A stretch of 64,000 nt of DNA from Limanda limanda (taxonomy: Eukaryota; Chordata; Actinopteri; Pleuronectiformes; Pleuronectidae): NCBI RefSeq assembly GCF_963576545.1, contig NC_083645.1, positions 3,930,001-3,994,000 on the forward strand, given 5' to 3'. The position numbers were made by a program, and so were the translations under genes. This document shows, one piece after another, positions 55,130-64,000 of the stretch (position 1 is the first letter of the stretch; each line of letters opens with the position of its first letter). The notes under the pieces are model-generated. The model did no database searches and was not told the origin of the DNA. It saw nothing but the letters and a program-made list of their open reading frames with translations.

Positions 55130-58100
55130 TTTTTTCAAATTGTGGAGCATACATTCAATTTGCATGGAGATGTGTCAGTGCTTACATTTGTACTACATAC
55201 AGTACATACACAACACACAGGGTTTAATAATTCAGTTGGTTTGTGCTCTTCTCGTTAAGAGACATGAGTAAGTTAACTAAAAAAATTAGGTGTATTCTCT
55301 GGCTTTCTCCTCGAATGCAATTTGTAAATTCAATGTATTTTTAATGTTTTCAGTTTAATCGATGTTATTTATTTAAAAAAATTCTCAAGGGGGATTGTGG
55401 GGAGTTTTTGAGATGTGCTCAAAAACATAAATGTTTTTTGATCATTGATTTATCAGATTAAAGTGTAAGTTAACCCTCAGAGCAGTTTTCTCAGTTGGAG
55501 CCTTGACTAATACTGCCCACAGCCATGTCACACGCTTCAGGATAGAAAACACGGCAACCGGGATGCTGTAAGTTCTCATTAGTACTTTAGTTATTAATCT
55601 TCCAGCGGCAGGCGGGCGTAATACATCACATCTGTGTCATGCTGTAAGAGGTGTTTGAATGCGCAGAATAAACAGACATTCATTCTTTTTATCTGCAGCA
55701 CATCAGTCTCTTACACTGCATAAATATTACCTCCTGTTCTTCGATAAATACTCTGTGTTACTATGTTTTTCAACGCTCTTTCATCGAGGGCTTCAACTTA
55801 CAGAGCTTGAGCAGTGGCAATGAAAGTGCCTACCAGGAAATTACGCCACGAGCTGATTTCTTTTTTCAGGTTAAAGTAGTTTTGACCAATAAAGTTAAAT
55901 AGAAGATATGATGAGAACATTTTCAAAAGTGATATTAACTTGTGTCTATAAGCTACATCGGACTTTATTGAAGCTAGGGTCTGTAATTTTCTGGAAAAGG
56001 AAGCAACAACAGGCTGAAAATATGCAACAATACATCCCAACCCCTCCCATCTACCTTTACGTCAAAGCTATGCCCCCCCCAAAACACATGAACGTGCACT
56101 GCCCGACAACTGGTAGAACCCGACTTTTCCATGATTCGCTTACTTCTGGAAATTGCTTTAGCTGTATATGTCTCAACGGCTGAGTGTCATGGTCTGTTCT
56201 GTGCTCGATCGTATAAGTTCAACTCAGTAACTTTCTATTTGTCCCAGGTAACTGCTCAGCCAGATGGTTTCTGTTACCTGTTTGCCCGTACTCCCCTTTA
56301 TCCTGACTCTCGAATCGCATGAAAAAATGTTGTATACTGCCAGTAGTCTAAGTCGTGCATCTAGGTTCAATACCTGATCCGCCACATGATGACTCCAGTC
56401 ATGGCGGATCGGTTAGTGAGACTCTGTCCAAATTAAATGACTGGTTGAGTTTATTACAGTCCTGAAAGGTGCAACAGACCCGTGCTGTTTTTTCCTTTTT
56501 TTTTCAGATGAATTTATGGATTGATGGCTATTGGAACATGAAGATGAAAATGGAAGATATTTTTTTAACTTCCCCCTTGCATGTCACGTTTGTATGTCCT
56601 GGACTATTGTGGCCTTAATGCTTCTCAACATGAAACACTGGATAAGAATACATTTAGTCATCATATGCAGGAAAATAACCTCCTGCCACCTCTTGTGGTT
56701 ATTTTGTGTAACTTGCAGGCATTTACATCTCTTTTTAGTGATTTACCTCCGTTTTTCTTTGTGATGCATCTGTTGTCATTTTGCATACATTTGTATTAGT
56801 TACTTTTGGCACCCCTACAAGGTGAGATCAAAAAGTTCTGAGATGACCGGTAAATCACCTGCACATACGGGAACTTTGTTGGGGACACAGCTATAGGTAG
56901 TGTTGCAAAAATGTATGTTAAGAAGTATTGAACAGATACACATTTGAAACTGTGGTGAAAGCTGATTTTCACCATCTATTTTGCTAACTTCAGAAGGAAC
57001 AGTCTGAGAAGCATGTGAGAGTCTTACGCAGATACAGTTACAGTTACATGTTAGATTCCTGAGGCAGAAAACCAGATTTGAATTCCACCATTAGCTTTGA
57101 TGATAACAATCTAATCAGATGGATTTGTTTGTGCTTGCGTGTTTGTGTTTACGTGAGGGAGTGTGAAATCAATATCTTGGATGTGTGCGTACCAGGTCTG
57201 GAGTTAATCTCTCTCAGAGATTTGTTGGGCGACATTTGAGGTTTGCCTCTGGAGCATTTGCCAGCTCTTTGCTCTAAAATCTGATAATTGGATTTCTAAG
57301 GGAAGCAGGCGGGTAAAAATATATGTACGGTGGCTGTAAAAGCAGCTCGCTTCCCTCGAGGACATGATGTGGGTTAAACAATGTAACACCGAATGTGGAG
57401 TTTATCTGTAGGAGAATTTACCCCCATGACAGCACCGAATCAAACTCCTGGCATGCTTTCAATGCGTTTTGATTCTCACTTGCACTTTAATAAAATAAAA
57501 GATCGAATTAGTTTTAATGCAAATCTAAATATTATTGAATTTTTTGAGCAGATGTAAGAGAAAACAGGCAGAGTGATTACTCGTGGACGGTGGTGGAGAC
57601 TGCAGGATTCTCCGCAGTCATTCATTTGCTGTCAAAGCTTCCCCTGGGCTGCCATTCTGTGACGTTAGATGGAGTCACCTCAAGTTTGGCTCTTGATCAG
57701 TCACTGCATAGGGGTCACTTCGCCACCTTTTTTCCACTGGGATCCAATGTCCTGGCATTGTGTCCCAAAAGTCACCCCCCAGATTCATCCAAAATAGGAA
57801 ACAGCTTATAGAACTGTGGCTTGTGAGTATGTACATCCTACCATTTTAACCTTATATCATGAGGGACCTCATGCTGGACAGAGGCACTTTAGGATGTTGT
57901 TGACCATGTAGGGTAGTAATAATAGTAATAAGAGGTCCATTTACAGATGTTGCATGGGGAGTAATATGAAAAACACTGTGAGGCCTTTTTGTTACTCCCG
58001 AGGGAGCTGCACGAAATGTGTTATTATCTGATGACTCAGCTGTGGTTGGTGTTGAAGTCTTAGAAGTGAGCCTAACAGGGGCCTGTACTGCAGGATTTTA

Positions 58101-61100
58101 AGTCCATTGAAGGTTGTTCACTTCTTATCGGGGTAAATCACCATGGTAACTTATGCTGAACGGCTAACCTGCTCCTAGAGTTAAGAGATCAGGCAGTATA
58201 AAAGCATCACTGCTCTTACCAATCAATCCCTTCTGATGCATAGATTTTTGAGGGTCTCTGAGGAGGACAAGGGTCTTCAGAGACCGGCCAAATCCTTTTG
58301 CCCACTCCAATGTGTATCTTTATGAAAGATATTGATTTTCATCAGAGAGAATGATAAACCTTACTCAGCTGCTGGAGCTGAACATAAGCAACCTGATACG
58401 TAGGAGCAATGTGCTCACAGTACCAGAGACTATCTGCCTTGATCTACGTTTCTTTACTTGTGGGTGATGCAGAGTAGCTCAGCAAAAACACTGTATACAA
58501 TTTACATTTGACATTTTAATAGCAATGTCTTAAGTATAATTTTTGTTGTTCTTTATGGTATTTGACTTACTTTCGTTTAGTATCTGTTTACAAACCGAAA
58601 GGGTTGTCGCCGTTGTATCTAAAGATATGAAAACAGCCTAATTAACTCTTCAGAGTATATATTTTGAGTTTATTTTTTATTTATGCCAAGGTGCTCTTGA
58701 GCCCACCAGGGCTGCACCTGAAATAATAAAACTAGAACTGTCATATACACAATGAGAATACATGAATTACAGTCAGATCTACTCTTGCATGTTTGCTACA
58801 AGTGAAAACCATATGAAATTCACATGTTTTCCTATAAGGGATGTGTTTGTAGTCCTTGTACACATTTTTCTATTATAATAGTTTGATCCTCGTTGTCAAA
58901 TATATTGCTCTGCTGCCAGCACACCTATCCATGTCTGGGATGATCATATGCAGTAAACCCTTCCCTTTTTATGTGCACGCGCCCATATCTTTGTACCATT
59001 ATGGCCAAATCATTTGTGAATTGACTGTAAAAAACCCTCAAACAGGAATATTTTCAGAGGAGTTTTTGTTGTAACAGGTCAAGTGTTATCATGGTGAGGT
59101 GAATTTGCCAGATCTGGTGAAATGGGAAGCTTAGAGAGAACAGAGAACAAAGACGAGACCTGTTTTTTCCTAAAGGTAGAGGTGCACGGTGATTGGATAC
59201 ACTGTGAATCAAAATGGAGAAATAAAATGTTTTAATTGTTACATTACATTAGGCTTTTGTACAGTTTAAACAGAAAGAATAAATCCCTCGCTGTTTCCCC
59301 TGCTTTCGGTCTCATGCTAAGCAACACCTAGAGACACAGACATGAGTCTTATATCAATTTGAACTGTTTTCCACTTTCTTCTTTGGCCTTCATTAATTAA
59401 GACCTTTCTAGGCACACACCCACACATGCAGTAGATTTGCATAGTCTAGGTACCCATCTCCACCACTGTGCTCACTGTCTGACTGCTGGGGTAGTTCTGT
59501 GTGGCACTTGGCCCATGTCCCACACAACAAAATAGGGACCTACTCCAATATGGGCAAATGTTCCCGAAGCTCAATGTCATATCGATGGCCATTGTGTCGT
59601 CTGTTGCCACGGTGATTAACGACCTGGCTACGTTTAGACCGGGAGCCCGGAAGTGTTTCGCTCACTTTTGGAAGATGGGCCATTAATCTAAAACAGCTCT
59701 TTAGCAGAACTTTGTGTCTTTCTGTTTCACTCCCCCCTCATTTTTCCTTGTGTTTTATTGTTCATCTCTCTCTCCCTCCTTCTCTCCCTTTCTTTTGTTC
59801 TCTCTCTAGTTCTCTAATGCTGCTTCCTAATTTGCACTCCATCTATCTCTTCTTGAGTATTGTTGGGGACAGGCTATTTAAATTTATAGTCCTGGGCTGT
59901 GTTGTTTTCTAACATACGCATCTTTAATCCGCAGCAGGGCTTGGATCCAGAACCATATACAGTAGATGGCATTAAGGTGAAAAAAATTGAATTAGTCCAA
60001 ACAAATAGGGACCCTAGTTTGAGGTTTTTTGGAAACTGCAGAGAATGTTTGTAAAAGTGATACTGTCAGCCATGATGCCTGTGTCTGTTACTCTGGCCGT
60101 TTCGGGGGTTTGTGAGTATTTGTTTCTAGCTGTATTCATTATGTGCTTCATGAACAAACATCTGTTGTTCAGCTACAAATTTGATCGTTAGCTACAGTCA
60201 TTTTTTTACTGAGTTTTATGAAGGCTGTTATGCTGACTGTTATTATTATTCTTTAGTTCGTTGACTTCACATCTCATAACATGCTTATTTTCCCCCTGTT
60301 TCTAACTGTGCTCAAGCCCAGATGGGTTTACACACTGCCAAATACTTTCTTCAACCATTAAAGTTTTCAGAATGGGTTCAATCTACTGTGTTTTACACAT
60401 AACACAGAATAAGTTTTATTATTTTGAATATGTGGTCTCTGTTCTCATAGTGTATCAAACTGGATTAATCAGAAAATGAAATTACTTAGTTCCTCACAGC
60501 CTCTCGGGATTGAATGGACCCAATAAACGAATAGTTGAGGACCACATAATCATCCTCACTGCTCAACTGATTGGATGATAGATTAAAATATATATATATA
60601 TATTAAGAAGACAAACAACTTGTGTCTGTTAATAAAAACACATTTGAAGAATTTTTTGATCGAAATTGGAATCTTAAAAATACCCAAAATAATAAAATAC
60701 TGAAATAATAATACAAAATGTGGATGACTACGCATACTGACCAAACTCCCACCCACTCTTATTGGGCAAATTACTACAGTTAAAGTCAAAAGTCTACCCT
60801 TACTTATTTCACTGCCTCCCACCAGCCCCACTGACAAATGGCTTGATGCACTTGACTCATTACCCATTCTACCCACTTTACTGGAAATACAAAAATAAAA
60901 ATGAATCTCTCTCTCTCAACATTGCACAATGAAAAAGTACAAGCTGGCCTTTTGCCAAAATAATGAATTAAAATAGACCCAAAAGTAGAGACAAACATTT
61001 TGGCTATATTTAGAAAGAAAATCGATGTAAAAGCATCTTAATAGCCGACATTCCCTTCCTTCCACTGTCAATAAAGAAAGTGAAGTAGTAGAAGAATAAA

Positions 61101-64000
61101 ACAATCTCCTTGACTCTGATAGCATGCTGGAAAACCAATAAAATGACAATCATCACAAGTGCTGGGTACATGACGTGCAAAGCTCGACACAATCCAGAAC
61201 AGCTAAGCAACACTCCCGTCTCATCAAGGAAACAAAAGGGAATCACTCATCTCATCAACTATTGCAGAATAACCACTTTCATTTGATTTAGTACACCAAT
61301 TGTAAAATATGAGGTGGAAGACTTTTTCATTACTAACAAAACTAAATTCATAGATTCATCTCTTTACTATTAAAATTACTCAGGATCTGTAAAAACAGTC
61401 ATGTTATCTGTTTCTGTTGTTGATTTTTGCTCCTGCATTTGTTTGTAGCTGTGTCTCATTTCGAGGGCTGCATTCTTTTGGAGGCAGCATTTGGATACAG
61501 CTTGAATTACAGTGGCACAAGTCGACCAAGTCAAAATTCAAAGGCTCATCCAAATGCGATCATCAAATGGGAAGATTCCTTACGGCCTAACATATCCAAC
61601 GATTCATTGTTTAGGTAACAAACTGTTAACCAATGGGATGCTGGTGGCAGCAATGGAGGCGAAAACGTCAGAACAATATTTTTAAATGTAAGCACTAAAC
61701 CGAATAGCTGAAGACAAACATGACAATGTTTCCCTTAAGATTGATTTTTTAGCAGCCGGGGCGGGCCGGCCCAGTCCCCATCACATCAGTAGTGATGTAA
61801 TAATTTTGTTTATTTTTATTATTAAGGCTTGTGTGGTGAACAACTCTGATTTGAGACTTTCCAGTATCCAGTGCCACTACTTCCAGGTGCATTCTTTTAT
61901 GATCACGCACATAGAAGTGATTTTTATAAAAACCTGATTTATATTAATGTTCTGCAAATATGAGGTTTACACACCACATTTTTTTTTAATAATCTGAGGG
62001 TGTGTGTGGGTGTGTGTGTGTTCACACATTTATGAAGAAATAATATATGGTGCCGAATCATGAATCCAGATTTTCCACTGTAACGTGTTTCAATGTGTTT
62101 AAATATGTGTCTCATAAACTCTTGAGCGAATACAACACAGAGTAAACTTCATGTCCTGTACGGGTCCCAGTACGACTCATTAGAGTTTGTGTTTATTGTT
62201 AATGAGTAAAGTGAACGCAGGTCAACGTGGGTGTGAGGACATGCTGCAGATCCAGCACGTTACATGGCTACCATATTCATAATGTGTGTCTGCCCTGATC
62301 GTGGTGCGTAAAAAACGGCGTCCTCCGAAGGATGTAGGCCCTGAATTGAGGAACAGTTTGCTTCTTCACAACACTGTTTGGTTCCTGCTCCTGTTCCTCA
62401 TGCTTTTTGCTCCAGGAGTTTGGCTTATTGGCCTGAACTCCATCCATGTGCATGTAAGCCTGATTTGTATGTACCTGCATTTGGGTCCATAAATCTTTGA
62501 ACACTTCTCTCTGACTGCTGAAATAAATGCACAATCAGAGCCCACATCACCCAAAGTAGATGGGATTTGCTGAAGCGACACCTGTTTCGCTGGTACAGAC
62601 AATTATTTTCATGCCACTTGGGCACTGCCCAGTGAGAAGCTGTCCACTATCCTGATCTGTGAAATCCCACAGGTCCCATCACTCTGCCTGGAAGGTGATA
62701 CCACACGAGCACCCATCCCAGCTACATAGAAAAACTCATTAGTCATCTTGATCACGAGAAATAATGTGGATTCTTGCCATATAACATTCTGGATTAATTA
62801 AATTTATCGAGAAAATGGCAGTTTACAGGAAAAATCCATCAGTCACCCAAACCAGAACTCACCCCAAGACACATACATACCAACAGCTCCCAACTATGAG
62901 GAGCATCTCCCCAAAAATGTACTAGGCAACGGTGAGTCTGCGCAAGGGCTTGGTTGGAAGGGCTACATACTTTGTGTATATATATATATAATTATATATT
63001 AAATCTTCACTATGCCTTTAACTCTTGCATTAACGAATAATAACCATGCAGAGTATCATTGAGGAAATGCAAGTGTCTTCCTTTGAACCGGCTGAGAGGA
63101 CACTCATTGTTTTCAAGCCATATTATGATGAGCACTATCCAAGGGCATTGTTTCCACTGGGGATTCTATTCTTGTCGCATCTTCTTCACAATCTAATTTA
63201 CTCCCTAAAATCCTTCCAACCTCTCATGTTACTGTCTTCCTACATAAAGCACAGGAGAATGTTGTTGCTCTGGTTTGAGTCACCCTTCTACTTTCTACTA
63301 CACTTTCTACCTTGAGATTGCAACAATAATATTTAAGAAAGAAAAAAAAAAGCACTGACAGTTTTACCTGTCCTTGGGTTTGACTCTCAGGCGACAAACC
63401 AGCAGCAGACTTGCAGATACATTTGTAGCTGAGTAAATATGGCCTCTTGCCTTTTTCTATAATCATTAACAACAGTGCTTTTTGTAAAGATGGAGCCTTG
63501 AAATGATCAATCAGAAAACATCAGGTCTCTAACAGGGGAACTGTGTGAATGTACTCGTAGAAAGAGAAGACTTAAGTAATACAGCTATTTAGTGCAAACA
63601 AAAAAATTTTGCCATAGTGATAAAAAGCATGATTATTATGATTTGGTATCTAGGAGACTGTAGCACTTATATAAATCTATAAAGATGCAGGAAATAAAAT
63701 TCACAATCTGGGCTTTCTTGTTAGTTATTTTAAATTTTAAACATTCAAATTAAACTAATCTTTGTGTTCTAATGAATAAATTATGACCTTGTCTGTGAGT
63801 CAACATCGATATTCACTTTCTTTGTTCCTTAAACTAGAATTAAAGTCTTTATTTACGGTTTCAAGAAATCCATTAATACATCCAAAAAACACTGTTATAT
63901 GTAAATACCACTATAAGATTTTAAGATAATTCATAGACAAGGATAGGGAGCAGATTCCTATGAAATTACTAACATAATTGATGTTACATAAAAATGTGAC
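55130..64000. other. right-hand non-coding region
   Basis: No gene supported over 8.9 kb. Simple repeats are (AT)n at about 60589-60603 and 62977-62997 and GT-rich runs at about 62000-62022. The segment 58085-58190 (with ATGGTAACTTATGCTGAACG and GGCTAACCTGCTCC) resembles the subterminal part of fish DNA transposons. The AGATCAAAAAGTTCTGAGA at 56827-56845 could be a mariner end. The region 59480-59690 looks conserved-like. The hydrophobic frame at 62286-62492 has no recognisable family. Confidence 0.4.

Noticed and set aside
56820..56900. Possible mariner end (AGATCAAAAAGTTCTGAGA)
   Set aside because: No paired inverted end, no TA duplication and no transposase nearby; left as a remark only.
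62286..62492. Hydrophobic open frame resembling a membrane protein
   Set aside because: No family wording, overlapping frames on the other strand, and no conserved flanks; probably chance.
1..64000. CRISPR arrays, riboswitches or bacterial operons
   Set aside because: The sequence is vertebrate; tandem repeats seen are microsatellites and minisatellites without regular spacers.

Overview
This window is from a vertebrate, almost certainly a ray-finned (teleost, probably percomorph) fish. There are no operons or ribosome binding sites. The DNA is AT-rich and microsatellite-rich, and it is full of fish-type repeats: tRNA-derived SINEs, L2/Rex1-like LINEs whose ORF1 carries an SGNH-esterase domain, Harbinger elements with GGGCCCGTTTCAC ends, piggyBac and hAT MITEs, and Gypsy-like solo LTRs. 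I see no host gene that I can name, and no tRNA, rRNA or CRISPR. The assignment is by recognition of families; no database search was possible.

Left part (1-33,200) is mostly single-copy, probably intronic or intergenic DNA with scattered old elements. These are a LINE 3' end inserted in a piggyBac transposase remnant (1-998), two copies of one SINE family (1198 and 13710), a TIR MITE (4362-4633), a solo LTR with a perfect 5-bp target duplication (8166-8726), a second probable solo LTR (16204-16735), LINE and LTR fragments (21235-22950), a reverse-oriented SINE (23175), a dead Harbinger element (23815-24465), a 330-bp local duplication carrying a candidate symmetric exon (26707 and 28180), an LTR-like promoter/poly(A) module (30170-30560) and a LINE 3' end (30960).

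Centre (33,200-55,125) is a nested transposon cluster. Two direct-orientation copies of one L2-like LINE (33705-36017 and 50434-55125) flank a broken retrovirus-like element on the minus strand, with gag, protease, RT/RNase H, integrase N-terminus and env pieces between 50301 and 42385. The gag part is split by a hAT MITE with a perfect 8-bp duplication. The integrase core is missing, and a piece of an L1-type endonuclease sits in its place. Further left, a TATA-bearing sequence and an unrecognised secreted or membrane protein ORF (36018-36746) are separated by a second hAT MITE (37225-41648). That MITE contains a complete, apparently intact Harbinger transposon (37398-40880) with its two convergent genes, a four-exon DDE transposase and a Myb/SANT-like DNA-binding protein. 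Together these probably form the two-protein transposition system known for the superfamily.

Right part (55,125-64,000) has no supported gene. It holds simple repeats, a possible MITE remnant and a few stretches that look like conserved non-coding DNA.
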